From Ruminococcus sp. (GTDB lineage Bacteria; Bacillota; Clostridia; Oscillospirales; Acutalibacteraceae), in NCBI GenBank assembly GCA_017403985.1, contig JAFRDE010000001.1, positions 1 through 64,000 of the forward strand: DNA of 64,000 bases. Reading direction: 5' to 3'. The translations under genes and the position numbers were made by a program. Shown piece after piece: positions 7,279 to 17,671 of this stretch (positions are counted from its first letter, which is position 1; the number at the start of each line of letters is the position of its first letter). Under the pieces are notes generated by a model that saw only the letters and a list, made by a program, of their open reading frames with translations, did not search any database and was not told the origin of the DNA.

Positions 7279-9418
7279 GATCATTTTGGCTGAGTCCGCT
7301 GGCTTCTGCTTCGGCGTCAAGAGGGCAGTGAATATCGCTTTTGACGTCGCTGATCAGCGTCACGGTGGCTGTACGCTCGGACCGATCATCCACAATAAGG
7401 AAATGGTCAAGGAGCTGTCCGACAGGGGAGTCGTTGCAATCGATACCCCCGAAGAGATTGGAGGACGCGAGCCCGTCATCATCCGTTCCCACGGCGTGAA
7501 GCGCTCCGTCTATGATGAACTGAATCAGCTTGGCGTCGAGTATATCGACGCGACCTGTCCCTTTGTGTCAAAGATACATCAGATCGTATCCGATATGAGC
7601 GGTCAGGGCTATATCATATTACTGGCGGGCGACAAGAACCATCCCGAGGTCCAGGGAATACTCTCCAACTGCGTAGGCAGGTACTATGTTTTCTCAAACG
7701 AAGAAGATTTAAGCGAAATTGCAAAAATAATTCCGCCTGAGAATAATAATGATATTTGTGTCGTTGCTCAAACGACTTTTAACAAAGAAATTTGGAAAAA
7801 TTGTATAATTTTTTTGAAAAAACTATATACAAATGCCAAAATCTTTGATACAATATGTAATGCTACGTCTAAGAGACAGGCAGAAGCGCATGCTTTGTCA
7901 GCGCGCTGCGACTGTATGATCGTGGTAGGCGATCGTTCCAGTTCCAATACCAACAAACTGTATACCATTTGTCAAAAGAACTGTGAGCGCACTTATCTGA
8001 TCGAGACAGCCGCCGAGCTTGATAAGAGCATGTATGCCGATGCTAAGATCATAGGCGTAACAGCCGGCGCTTCTACACCGGAAAGGAATATAAAGGAGGT
8101 ACTGGATACAATGAGTGAAAACACTACATCCAGCGTAAACGAAACTGAGAACTTTGAGGAGATGTTAGAAGAATCTCTGAAGAGTTTAAACACTAATGAA
8201 AGGGTTATGGGTACTGTCGCGAGCATCACTCCGAACGAAGTGTATGTTGAAGTAGACGGCAGAAAGCAGACTGGCTTTATCCCATTTGACGAGTTATCAT
8301 CCACTCCGATTCAGAGCGCCGATGAAGTTGTCAAGGTCGGCGATCGTGTAGAACTGCTGATTATGAAAACCAATGACGTCGAGGGTACCATCATGCTCTC
8401 CAAGCGCAGAGTCGACGCCCAGAAGGGTTACGAAGAGCTGCAGAAGGCATACGATGAGAAAGAAATCCTCACCGGCGTTGTCACCGAAGTCGTATCCGGC
8501 GGCGTGATCGTCGTCTGCAACGATATCCGCGTGTTCATCCCCGCTTCTCAGGCGGCTATGGAGCGCGACGCGAATCTGGAAGAGCTCAAGGGCCAGGAAG
8601 TCAAGTTCCGCCTGATCGAGATGTCCCAGCGCGGCAGAAGAAGAAAGATCATCGGCTCCATCAAGAGCGTTCTCCGCGACGAGTTTGCCGCGAAGCGCGC
8701 TGAGTTCTGGGAGAACTGCGAGGTCGGTAAGGTATACACCGGCGTTGTCCGCTCCCTGACCTCTTACGGTGCGTTCGTCGATCTCGGCGGCGTATCCGGC
8801 ATGATCCACATTTCCGAGCTGTCCTGGCTCCGCATTAAGCATCCCAGCGAGGTCGTCAAGGTCGGCGATACCGTTGAAGTTTATATCAAGGACATCAACA
8901 CCGAAGTCACCCCCAAGAAGATCTCCTTAGGTTACAAGAAGACTGAGGACAATCCGTGGGTTATCCTCGAGAAGGATTATCCTGTCGGCACCGTTGTCAA
9001 GGCTAAGATCGTCGGTCTGACCGCGTTCGGCGCTTTCGCCAACATCATCCCCGGCATCGACGGTCTGATCCATATCTCTCAGATCTCCAACAAGCGCATC
9101 GATAAGCCCTCCGACGTACTCTCCGTAGGCGACGAGGTCGAGGCGAAGATCACCGGCATCGATTTCGAGAAGAAGCGTGTCAGCCTGTCGATCCGCGCTC
9201 TGCTGCCCGAGGCTGAGGAAGTTCAGGAGGCTGAGGCTCCCGCTGAGGAAGAGCCTGAGATCCGTGAGCTCGAGGACGAGGTCCCCGCTGCTGAGGAAGC
9301 TCCCGCAGAAGAAGCTGCTCCCGTAGAAGAGGCACCTGTTGAGGAACCCGCTGCAGAAGAGGCTCCTGTTGAGGAAGCTGCTCCGGCTGAAGAAGCTCCC
9401 GCAGAGGAAGCTGAATAA
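7271..9418 (+). CDS. ispH: Bifunctional HMBPP reductase (IspH) / 30S ribosomal protein S1
   Basis: 715 residues. Residues 1-280 are IspH, the last MEP-pathway enzyme, converting HMBPP to IPP and DMAPP; its [4Fe-4S] ligands are Cys13 (GFCFGV), Cys96 (TCPFV) and Cys196 (CNATS). Residues about 310-640 hold four S1 RNA-binding domains (for example [16 protein letters not shown] near 485 and [16 protein letters not shown] near 572). The last 70 residues are a low-complexity Glu/Ala/Pro tail. This fusion is known in Clostridia. A perfect internal SD and ATG lie exactly at the domain junction (8111). The DNA at about 7690-7860 is much more AT-rich than the rest. The start at 7271 overlaps the plsC stop. 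Confidence 0.95.
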   Translation: MAEIILAESAGFCFGVKRAVNIAFDVADQRHGGCTLGPIIHNKEMVKELSDRGVVAIDTPEEIGGREPVIIRSHGVKRSVYDELNQLGVEYIDATCPFVSKIHQIVSDMSGQGYIILLAGDKNHPEVQGILSNCVGRYYVFSNEEDLSEIAKIIPPENNNDICVVAQTTFNKEIWKNCIIFLKKLYTNAKIFDTICNATSKRQAEAHALSARCDCMIVVGDRSSSNTNKLYTICQKNCERTYLIETAAELDKSMYADAKIIGVTAGASTPERNIKEVLDTMSENTTSSVNETENFEEMLEESLKSLNTNERVMGTVASITPNEVYVEVDGRKQTGFIPFDELSSTPIQSADEVVKVGDRVELLIMKTNDVEGTIMLSKRRVDAQKGYEELQKAYDEKEILTGVVTEVVSGGVIVVCNDIRVFIPASQAAMERDANLEELKGQEVKFRLIEMSQRGRRRKIIGSIKSVLRDEFAAKRAEFWENCEVGKVYTGVVRSLTSYGAFVDLGGVSGMIHISELSWLRIKHPSEVVKVGDTVEVYIKDINTEVTPKKISLGYKKTEDNPWVILEKDYPVGTVVKAKIVGLTAFGAFANIIPGIDGLIHISQISNKRIDKPSDVLSVGDEVEAKITGIDFEKKRVSLSIRALLPEAEEVQEAEAPAEEEPEIRELEDEVPAAEEAPAEEAAPVEEAPVEEPAAEEAPVEEAAPAEEAPAEEAE
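8092..8113 (+). promoter_or_regulatory. Internal ribosome binding site at the IspH/S1 junction
   Basis: TAAAGGAGGT (8091-8100) lies 10 bases before an in-frame ATG at 8111, which encodes [10 protein letters not shown] exactly where IspH ends. It could allow a free 435-residue S1 to be made. The DNA shows a perfect SD; use in vivo is inference. Confidence 0.5.
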
Positions 9419-9430
9419 TTGATATGAACT

Positions 9431-9457
9431 GGCGTCCGTAAGGGCGCCTGTTTTTTT
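9431..9457 (+). terminator. Terminator after ispH-rpsA
   Basis: GGCGTCC (9431-9437) pairs with GGGCGCC (9442-9448, one G-U) around GTAA, then TG and seven T. It ends the run that starts with the RpiR gene. Confidence 0.85.
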
Positions 9458-9497
9458 CGCCATTTATCTATATCAGAATATAACGCTGCTGTGTATC

Positions 9498-9527
9498 TGG
9501 TATAATAATTATAATATTGTTTATAAT
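9498..9527 (+). promoter_or_regulatory. Promoter region with three TATAAT boxes before ywlG
   Basis: TATAAT occurs at 9501-9506, 9510-9515 and 9522-9527. The first has an extended -10 (TGG TATAAT). None has a good -35 at 16-18 bp, so which one is used cannot be told from sequence. Confidence 0.45.
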
Positions 9528-9582
9528 ACACATCACTGATCGCCGGTTCTTGCCGCCGGTCAATGATACAAGGGATTTGATA

Positions 9583-10137
9583 ATGATGTTTGAACAAATC
9601 ACAAAGGATACCAACGCGGTATTTTCTCAGCTCATCGAAACCGCAAAGCTGCATGAAGGCTCCGTTGTCGTCCTCGGCTGTTCTACCAGCGAGGTCGGCG
9701 GCGACAGGATCGGCACCCATTCGAGCATGGATATCGCCGCGGCGATCTATGACGGCTTCTTTGATCTGCTTAAGGAAAAGGGAATCTTCCTTGCCGCTCA
9801 ATGCTGCGAGCATTTGAATCGCGCGCTGGTCGTTGAACGCGCGCTTGCCGAAAAGTACAATATTCCGATCGTGAATGCCGTGCCTCAGCCGAAAGCAGGC
9901 GGCAGCAGCGCAACTACCGCGTACGCGCGCTTTGACGATCCCGTTCTGGTGGAGCATATCAAAGCCGACGCCGGCGTTGATATCGGCGGTACGCTGATTG
10001 GAATGCATCTGAAAGAGACTGCTGTGCCTCTGCGCCTGCCGCAGAAGAAGATCGGCGAGGCGTTCGTCGCGTCCGCGCGCACCAGAGCAAAGTTTATCGG
10101 AGGCTCCCGCGCCGTATATGATGAGAGTTTGTTATAA
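9583..10137 (+). CDS. ywlG: YwlG/TIGR01440 (UPF0340) family protein
   Basis: 184 residues. Recognised by VVLGCSTSEVGGDRIGTHSSMDIAAAIYDG near the N-terminus, AAQCCEHLNRALVVER in the middle, and GGTLIGMHLKETAVPLR near the end. The family is conserved in Firmicutes; its biochemical role is not established. AGGGA lies 7 bases before ATG 9583; a second ATG follows immediately at 9586. It is probably cotranscribed with the HD gene 12 bases downstream. Confidence 0.85.
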   Translation: MMFEQITKDTNAVFSQLIETAKLHEGSVVVLGCSTSEVGGDRIGTHSSMDIAAAIYDGFFDLLKEKGIFLAAQCCEHLNRALVVERALAEKYNIPIVNAVPQPKAGGSSATTAYARFDDPVLVEHIKADAGVDIGGTLIGMHLKETAVPLRLPQKKIGEAFVASARTRAKFIGGSRAVYDESLL

Positions 10138-10149
10138 GGAAGTGCTGTT

Positions 10150-10728
10150 ATGATGACTGCTAAAGACGAATTTATCAAGATCTATACCGAGAACATCACC
10201 CGCCGCGGTTCCGCGGAGCTGCTCGAATGGATCCAGAAGACCGATTTCTTTACCGCTCCCGCCAGCACGAAGTATCACTGTGCCTGTGAGAACGGTCTTG
10301 TCATGCACTCCGTCAGCGTGTTCAATACGCTGGTAGAGAAGCATTTCGATGAAGATACCGACAGCATGGAGAGCTTTGCAATCTGCGCGCTGCTGCACGA
10401 CTTATGCAAGGCGCAGTTCTACAAGACCTCAACCCGCAACGTCAAGAATGATGAGACCGGTCAGTGGGAAAAGGTGCCGTATTATACGATCGAGGACGGT
10501 TTCCCGTACGGTCACGGTGAAAAGAGCGTCTTTCTGATCGAGCGCTTTATGCGCCTGAAGCTGGACGAGGCGATGGCGATCCGTTGGCATATGGGCGGCT
10601 TTGACGATAACAACGGCATGTATGTCAGCAAGGCGTATGATAAATACCCCCTCGCCGTCAAGCTGCATTTAGCAGATTTAGAGAGCACATATCTGAGGGA
10701 AAAGGGAACTTCCGCAGTCCGCAGATAA
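10150..10728 (+). CDS. HD-domain protein (putative phosphohydrolase)
   Basis: 192 residues. HD-superfamily metal ligands are visible: His in GLVMHSVSVFNTL, the HD pair in ALLHDLCKAQFY, His in YGHGEKSVFLIERF, His in IRWHMGG, and an Asp in KLHLADLEST. HD proteins hydrolyse nucleotides or related phosphoesters using divalent metal. The substrate is unknown. AAGGAAG precedes the start. No membrane segment. Similar proteins occur as stand-alone cytosolic hydrolases in Clostridia. Confidence 0.75.
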   Translation: MMTAKDEFIKIYTENITRRGSAELLEWIQKTDFFTAPASTKYHCACENGLVMHSVSVFNTLVEKHFDEDTDSMESFAICALLHDLCKAQFYKTSTRNVKNDETGQWEKVPYYTIEDGFPYGHGEKSVFLIERFMRLKLDEAMAIRWHMGGFDDNNGMYVSKAYDKYPLAVKLHLADLESTYLREKGTSAVRR

Positions 10729-10752
10729 CATTTTTTAAAATGATACGTTTCC

Positions 10753-12885
<2,133 letters not shown>

Positions 12886-12901
12886 GTAAAATTGATTTAT
12901 G

Positions 12902-12936
12902 ATCCCTGTCCGAAAGGACGGGGATTTCTTTTGTTG
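12902..12936 (+). terminator. Terminator after ligA
   Basis: ATCCCTGTCC (12902-12911) pairs with GGACGGGGAT (12916-12925, one G-U) around a GAAA tetraloop, followed by TTCTTTTGTT. Confidence 0.85.
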
Positions 12937-13004
12937 GAATGAAACGGACAGGTTCTATCCGTCCTCTTGTCCACATATGTTTTATTGACAGGAAGGTGAA
13001 AGCG

Positions 13005-13928
13005 ATGGAAAAGAAAAGTCTGGATTATATCATGGATAACTTGCCCGAAAGGATGGTAAAAGCGCTGCAAAAAGCACGAGGAGCGTTTGAGGACAGGGTG
13101 ACGGAGATCGTTTTACGCACGGAGCGACCCTTGTGTATCTATGAATCGAATCGTCTGTTTTTTATTACGGAAAACGGTTATTTATCGGATTCTGTACTTA
13201 CCGGAGATATGATAACTGTCGGTGCATCCGAGATGAAGGATACCGTTCTTCGCCTGTGTGATTACTCCGTATACGCCTACCAGCATGAGATCAACAGCGG
13301 CTATATCACTATCGGCGGCGGCGTCAGGGTTGGGCTTTGCGGTCAGGCGGTCATGTCGGACGGGCGTGTTTCTAATGTGCGGAATATCTCGAGTCTGTGT
13401 TTTCGTATCGCACGTGACGTAAAAGGCTGCGCCGACAGTTTACTGTCGAAGATCGATCCGTTGAAAGGCGTACTGATATGCGGCGCTCCCGGCAGCGGCA
13501 AAACCACCATGATCCGCGATGTGGCGCGGCAGTTGTCCTATCGCTGCAGGGTGAGTGTCGCGGACGAGCGGTGCGAGCTTTCAGCCTGCAGCCGCGGTGA
13601 AATGGGCTTCGGTTTGGGATTGTGCGACATTTTCGCGGGTTATCCGAAAGGGATCGCGGCACATCAGGCGATCCGCAGTATGGCGCCTCAGGTCATCGTG
13701 TGCGACGAACTGGGCGATCAAAGCGACGTCGAAATGCTGTCGTATTCCTTAAGATGCGGCGTATCATTCATCGCTACCGTTCACGCGTCATCTATGCATG
13801 ATCTGAGAAACAGAGTGATTACCAAAGATTTGATCAATACCGGAGCCTTTCGTTATATCGTTTTTATGAACGCCGATGCGCCTGGCAGAATTGACAGGAT
13901 CTACGAAATGTGTGATTCACATGGTTAA
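13005..13928 (+). CDS. spoIIIAA: Stage III sporulation protein AA (ATPase)
   Basis: 307 residues. The Walker A motif is GAPGSGKT at 160-167, preceded by GGGVRVGLCGQAV, a SpoIIIAA family mark; Walker B-like VIVCDELGD follows. It is the cytoplasmic secretion-type ATPase of the SpoIIIA-SpoIIQ channel that links mother cell and forespore. The start at 13005 has GGAAGGTGAAAGCG upstream. First gene of a complete eight-gene operon; its stop overlaps the spoIIIAB start. In known systems this operon is transcribed by SigE, whose gene is at 29107; I could not see a convincing SigE promoter here. Confidence 0.95.
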   Translation: MEKKSLDYIMDNLPERMVKALQKARGAFEDRVTEIVLRTERPLCIYESNRLFFITENGYLSDSVLTGDMITVGASEMKDTVLRLCDYSVYAYQHEINSGYITIGGGVRVGLCGQAVMSDGRVSNVRNISSLCFRIARDVKGCADSLLSKIDPLKGVLICGAPGSGKTTMIRDVARQLSYRCRVSVADERCELSACSRGEMGFGLGLCDIFAGYPKGIAAHQAIRSMAPQVIVCDELGDQSDVEMLSYSLRCGVSFIATVHASSMHDLRNRVITKDLINTGAFRYIVFMNADAPGRIDRIYEMCDSHG

Positions 13929-14388
13929 GACGCTGTTGTGTATCATCATCGTTTTCTGCGGTGCGGTGACGGGCTTGCATTTGTCGCACAGGCTGACGAA
14001 GCGTCATGATGTGTTGACAGGATTTGAAAAGATGCTGCATCACGCGCTGATTCAGATAGAATACAACGCGGGCGATCTTTGCGAGGCGTTTTCGGATAAC
14101 TTTGCGTCGTATGTTTTCTGCCGTGACGCTCCGTTTGACCGTCAGTGGCACGACTTTGTCGACAGCGTCTCATCCACACTGACGAAAGACGATATTTCTC
14201 TGATGAATGAATTTTTGAACGGTCTCGGTACAGCTGACAGTGAAGCCCAGCGGCGGCATATACAGCTTTATATCCGGCTTTTGCAGGAGCGGATCGATTC
14301 GGCTAAAGAGGATATCCGCTCAAAGTCGAAGGCGTTCAGGATCGTTCCTCTATCTGCGGGAGCTGTTATCGCACTCTTGTTGATTTAA
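13921..14388 (+). CDS. spoIIIAB: Stage III sporulation protein AB
   Basis: 155 residues. N-terminal membrane helix (TLLCIIIVFCGAVTGLHLS), a long helical cytoplasmic-type region resembling GspF/T2SS proteins, and a C-terminal hydrophobic segment (LSAGAVIALLLI), the usual SpoIIIAB layout. ATG 13921 overlaps the spoIIIAA stop; a GTG at 13912 is a possible alternative. It is thought to anchor the SpoIIIAA ATPase. Confidence 0.9.
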   Translation: MVKTLLCIIIVFCGAVTGLHLSHRLTKRHDVLTGFEKMLHHALIQIEYNAGDLCEAFSDNFASYVFCRDAPFDRQWHDFVDSVSSTLTKDDISLMNEFLNGLGTADSEAQRRHIQLYIRLLQERIDSAKEDIRSKSKAFRIVPLSAGAVIALLLI

Positions 14389-14410
14389 GAAAAACAAAGG
14401 ATTTGAAAAC

Positions 14411-14605
14411 ATGGACGTTGATATGATATTCAAGATCGCGGCGATCGGCATCATCGTCGCGATACTCAATCAGCTGCTCGTGCGCAGCGGCAGAGAGGAA
14501 CAGGCGCTGTTGACGACGATCGCGGGTCTGGTGGTGGCGCTGATGATGATCATTTCACAGATCAGCGAGCTCTTCTCCACCGTCAAGAGCACCTTCGGGC
14601 TGTGA
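14411..14605 (+). CDS. spoIIIAC: Stage III sporulation protein AC
   Basis: 64 residues with two membrane helices (IFKIAAIGIIVAILNQLLV and LTTIAGLVVALMMIISQI), typical of this small subunit. AAAGGA lies 9 bases before the start. Its TGA overlaps the next ATG (TGATG). Confidence 0.93.
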   Translation: MDVDMIFKIAAIGIIVAILNQLLVRSGREEQALLTTIAGLVVALMMIISQISELFSTVKSTFGL

Positions 14606-14991
14606 TGAGCATCCTGACCGTATGCGGCGCGGCGATCCTTACCGCTGTGTTTGCCGTGATGCTGCGTTCGCAGAGCCCGCACAGCGCCTTGCTGCTGTCG
14701 CTGGCGTCCGGAGCTGTCATCATCCTCAGTCTGCTGAAGAATATGCCGGATATGCTGTCGGGCGTTCGGTCGGTACTTTCTGACGGCGGGATCGATACCG
14801 CTGACGTTGCTATCCTGTTCAAGGTGATCGGGATCTGTTTCGTGACAGAATTCACCTGCGACTGCGCGACCGAGGCGGGACTGTTGTCGCTGAGTACGAA
14901 TATCTCGTTTGCCGGTAAGATACTGGTCCTGCTGACCGCTCTGCCGCTCTTTGAGAATATCCTGGATATCATCACGTCGCTGAACCGTTAA
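14605..14991 (+). CDS. spoIIIAD: Stage III sporulation protein AD
   Basis: 128 residues with four hydrophobic segments; the EFTCDCATEAG motif in the middle is characteristic of SpoIIIAD. ATG 14605 overlaps the spoIIIAC stop; a GTG three bases earlier is also possible. Membrane component of the SpoIIIA channel. Confidence 0.92.
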   Translation: MSILTVCGAAILTAVFAVMLRSQSPHSALLLSLASGAVIILSLLKNMPDMLSGVRSVLSDGGIDTADVAILFKVIGICFVTEFTCDCATEAGLLSLSTNISFAGKILVLLTALPLFENILDIITSLNR

Positions 14992-14992
14992 C

Positions 14993-16114
14993 ATGAAGAA
15001 GTTTATCATTTGTATGATTGCCGCGGCAGCGGTTATGATGTGCTGTACAGTTACAGCTAAAGCCCTTGATATGGATACGTTTGATGAAGAAATCCGACAG
15101 ATCGAGGAGAGTATCTCAGGTGAAGCGTCGCAGGATTTAGAAAGCCTCGGCGCCGCTGAGATCGACGATGTGATCGCTTCCGGTATCGACGGTAAAAAAG
15201 TCTTTGAGTATATAGCTGATCTGACCGCGCATAACAGTCCAGCGCCACTCTCAGCTCTTTTGATGATGACGGCAGTTATGCTGATCGCAGGTGTGGCGGA
15301 ATCCTATAATTATTCCCTGAGATATACGGAAACCAAAGAAATCATGAGCGTGGTGATAGCGCTGTTTACCGCTTCGGTCGTTTTCGCCCCCGTGACTGGC
15401 TTGGTGAGCGACGCTGTAACGGTCATTCAGGGTGCGAGCGCGGTAATGACCGTGTATCTGCCCGTTATGGCGGGGATCATGGCGTTCTCCGGTCACGCGA
15501 TATCATCGGCGGGCTTCTATACCGCTGCCGTTACGGCGGCACAGGTGCTGTCCCGACTTGCGTCATCAGTTCTTTCACCGCTGCTGAATATGATCCTTTC
15601 GTTATCGATCTGCGCCTCGTTATCCTCACGGGTTTCACTGTCCGGTATCACGGAGGCGCTGAGCAAAGGCTTCAAATATATCATTACTTTTGCGGTGAGT
15701 ATCTTTGCCGCTATCCTCGGACTCAACGGTACGCTTTCGGCGTCTGTAGACAGCGTTGCCAACCGAGCGGCGAAATTCGGACTCAGCTCCTTTATCCCGC
15801 TGATCGGTTCCTCGATATCCGAGGCGTACGGGACCTTGCAGAACAGTCTGACGGTACTGAGATCCGGCGTCGGCGTATTCGTGATACTGGCGCTGTTCGT
15901 GACCTTTGTACCGCTGCTGATTAGAACGATCCTGTGGTCGGCGGCGTTGAGCGCTGCCAAAACGCTGAGCGAAGTTCTGAACGTATCCTCGGCAGGCTCG
16001 ATCCTTCATTCCTTGAATCAGTTCATTTCGGCTCTGAGAACGGTGTTGATCGCGGTGGCGGCGGTATTCATCATATCCTCTGCGATCATGATCAGAATAG
16101 GCGGTCAGTCATGA
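14993..16114 (+). CDS. spoIIIAE: Stage III sporulation protein AE
   Basis: 373 residues. Begins with a signal-type hydrophobic segment (FIICMIAAAAVMMCCTVTAKA), then an extracytoplasmic stretch rich in acidic residues, then at least six membrane helices to the C-terminus. Largest membrane protein of the SpoIIIA complex. The start lies one base after the spoIIIAD stop. Its stop overlaps spoIIIAF as ATGA. Confidence 0.94.
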   Translation: MKKFIICMIAAAAVMMCCTVTAKALDMDTFDEEIRQIEESISGEASQDLESLGAAEIDDVIASGIDGKKVFEYIADLTAHNSPAPLSALLMMTAVMLIAGVAESYNYSLRYTETKEIMSVVIALFTASVVFAPVTGLVSDAVTVIQGASAVMTVYLPVMAGIMAFSGHAISSAGFYTAAVTAAQVLSRLASSVLSPLLNMILSLSICASLSSRVSLSGITEALSKGFKYIITFAVSIFAAILGLNGTLSASVDSVANRAAKFGLSSFIPLIGSSISEAYGTLQNSLTVLRSGVGVFVILALFVTFVPLLIRTILWSAALSAAKTLSEVLNVSSAGSILHSLNQFISALRTVLIAVAAVFIISSAIMIRIGGQS

Positions 16115-16596
16115 GCGGTCTTCAAAGTGTTTGCGTTACCCTATGCTATACCTGCGTCGCCGTCGGTATCGTGTCGCTGATAGTGCCGCAGAAGCGTACC
16201 CGCCGGGTGATGAGCTTTGTGATAGGTCTGTTTATTATCAGTACGATCGCGGCTTCTGTTTCGGCTCAGATCAACGAGATCACTATTGACGAGTCGATAT
16301 CAACTGAGATCACTGTTCCGACATTTCATGAAGCGGATTATCAGCGCCGTATTGCACAGATGACGGCGGATAATCTGACAAAAGCGCTGAATGAACTGCT
16401 GCAAAATGAGGGGATCAACGCGCGGGATATTCAGCTGACGCTGAAAATTTCCGATGAAGGCAGAATATCTGTCGTACGTGCCGTCATATATATCAATGAA
16501 GCCGATCGAGACAGAACGGCTCAGATCGAAAGTATCATATACAGGAATATCGCAAAGGAGCCGGAAATCTATGTTACCGGGGAAACGCCTCAATGA
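16111..16596 (+). CDS. spoIIIAF: Stage III sporulation protein AF
   Basis: 161 residues. Two N-terminal membrane helices (LCYTCVAVGIVSLIVP; VMSFVIGLFIISTIAASVSA), then a soluble domain with the sequence ALNELLQNEGINARDIQLTL. Length and position agree with SpoIIIAF. The start overlaps the spoIIIAE stop, so long upstream readings of this frame are not used. Confidence 0.88.
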   Translation: MSGLQSVCVTLCYTCVAVGIVSLIVPQKRTRRVMSFVIGLFIISTIAASVSAQINEITIDESISTEITVPTFHEADYQRRIAQMTADNLTKALNELLQNEGINARDIQLTLKISDEGRISVVRAVIYINEADRDRTAQIESIIYRNIAKEPEIYVTGETPQ

Positions 16597-16987
16597 ATGG
16601 TTGAGTGATAAAAGAGTCATCAGAGCAGCTGTAATCATCGGGATCGCAGCGATCCTGATGATCGGCTTGACCAAGGTCGTCGATCTTTCCGACGGCGGAC
16701 AGGATCAGGCGAGGGAATACGCATCCCGTACTGAAGAAAGATTGCTGGAGATCGTATCACAGATCAGCGGGGTAGGGGAGGTCAAAATCTTTTTGACGAT
16801 GGATGACAGCGGAGAAAACGTGTATCAGAAAAATACCGATCAAAAGACGGTCAGTATCGAGCCGAAGGTGCGCGGCGTGGTCGTCGTCTGCGACGGCGGC
16901 GACGATCCGACGGTCAAATCGAGAGTGCTCGACGCGGTCACCAAGGCGCTGAATATCAGCTCGGATAAAGTTTGTATCACAAAGTAG
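16571..16987 (+). CDS. spoIIIAG: Stage III sporulation protein AG
   Basis: 138 residues. One membrane helix (VIRAAVIIGIAAILMIGLTKVV), then a ring-building domain: LLEIVSQISGVGEVKIFLTM and KVRGVVVVCDGGDDPTVKSRV, both conserved in SpoIIIAG. In the known system it forms the mother-cell-side ring. The start overlaps the end of spoIIIAF by 26 bases. Shorter than the B. subtilis protein. Confidence 0.92.
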   Translation: MLPGKRLNEWLSDKRVIRAAVIIGIAAILMIGLTKVVDLSDGGQDQAREYASRTEERLLEIVSQISGVGEVKIFLTMDDSGENVYQKNTDQKTVSIEPKVRGVVVVCDGGDDPTVKSRVLDAVTKALNISSDKVCITK

Positions 16988-17015
16988 CTTAAAAAGAAAA
17001 GTAATTAACATAACC

Positions 17016-17040
17016 GATCTCCGGTCGCTTGCCGGAGGTC
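17016..17040 (+). other. Hairpin inside the spoIIIA operon
   Basis: GATCTCCGG (17016-17024) pairs with CCGGAGGTC (17032-17040, one G-U). No T run follows, so it is more likely an RNA-stability or translation element between spoIIIAG and spoIIIAH than a terminator. Confidence 0.45.
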
Positions 17041-17062
17041 GCTGAAAAACAGGAGGATGATT

Positions 17063-17605
17063 ATGAAAATCAAGAAACAGCATGTGCTGGCAGGTGCGCT
17101 GGTATTGGCACTCGGGGCGGCGGTCTATCTGAACTGGCAGTTTTCGGGTACCCCGCTGATCTCGCCGACTTCCAAGGAGCTCGGTTCCGCGACCTACGTC
17201 AATAACGACGCGACCGCCACGGTGGATGAGGTGCAGACGACGTCCGGTGAGATGACGCCCGAGGCAAGGCTCGCACAGGCGCGTACCGACCGTACTCAGG
17301 CTCAGGACAGCGCTTTGGAAGCGGCGCGGAACATCCTGTCGCTCTCCGACAGCTCCGACGACGCAAAGGAGGAAGCAGTCAAAGCGGCGAATACGATCGA
17401 GCAGCGCATACTGACGCAGAGCAATATCGAGGGTATCCTGACCGCAAAAGGCTTTCCGAGCGCGATCTGCTACCTGTCGGATTCCGGCTGTTCGGTCACT
17501 GTGCTCAAAAGCGAGCTGCACGACAACTCGCCGATCATCATCAAAGAGGCGGTCATCTCACAGACGGAAGCGGAATTCAATAATATCGTCATTGTCGACG
17601 TGTGA
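17063..17605 (+). CDS. spoIIIAH: Stage III sporulation protein AH
   Basis: 180 residues. A membrane helix near the N-terminus (HVLAGALVLALGAAVYLNWQF) is followed by a variable linker and an EscJ/PrgK-like ring domain (DRTQAQDSALEAARNILSLSD ... NIEGILTAKGFPSAICYLSDSG). In spores it docks with forespore SpoIIQ. ATG 17063 is six bases after AGGAGG; the in-frame ATG at 17057 touches that site and is less likely. Last gene of the operon. Confidence 0.93.
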   Translation: MKIKKQHVLAGALVLALGAAVYLNWQFSGTPLISPTSKELGSATYVNNDATATVDEVQTTSGEMTPEARLAQARTDRTQAQDSALEAARNILSLSDSSDDAKEEAVKAANTIEQRILTQSNIEGILTAKGFPSAICYLSDSGCSVTVLKSELHDNSPIIIKEAVISQTEAEFNNIVIVDV

Positions 17606-17628
17606 TAGCATGTGTTCGCGGGATAAAG

Positions 17629-17655
17629 AAAACGGACGGGTTCACCGTCCGTTTT
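17629..17655. terminator. Convergent terminator, spoIIIAH / pullulanase
   Basis: AAAACGGACGG (17629-17639) pairs perfectly with CCGTCCGTTTT (17645-17655) around GTTCA, with A and T runs at its ends, so it can stop transcription from both sides. Confidence 0.85.
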
Positions 17656-17671
17656 GATGTTTATAGTATTC

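Noticed and set aside
12926-13004. SigE promoter for spoIIIAA
   Set aside because: CATATGTT resembles a -10, but no matching -35 at 13-14 bp could be found.
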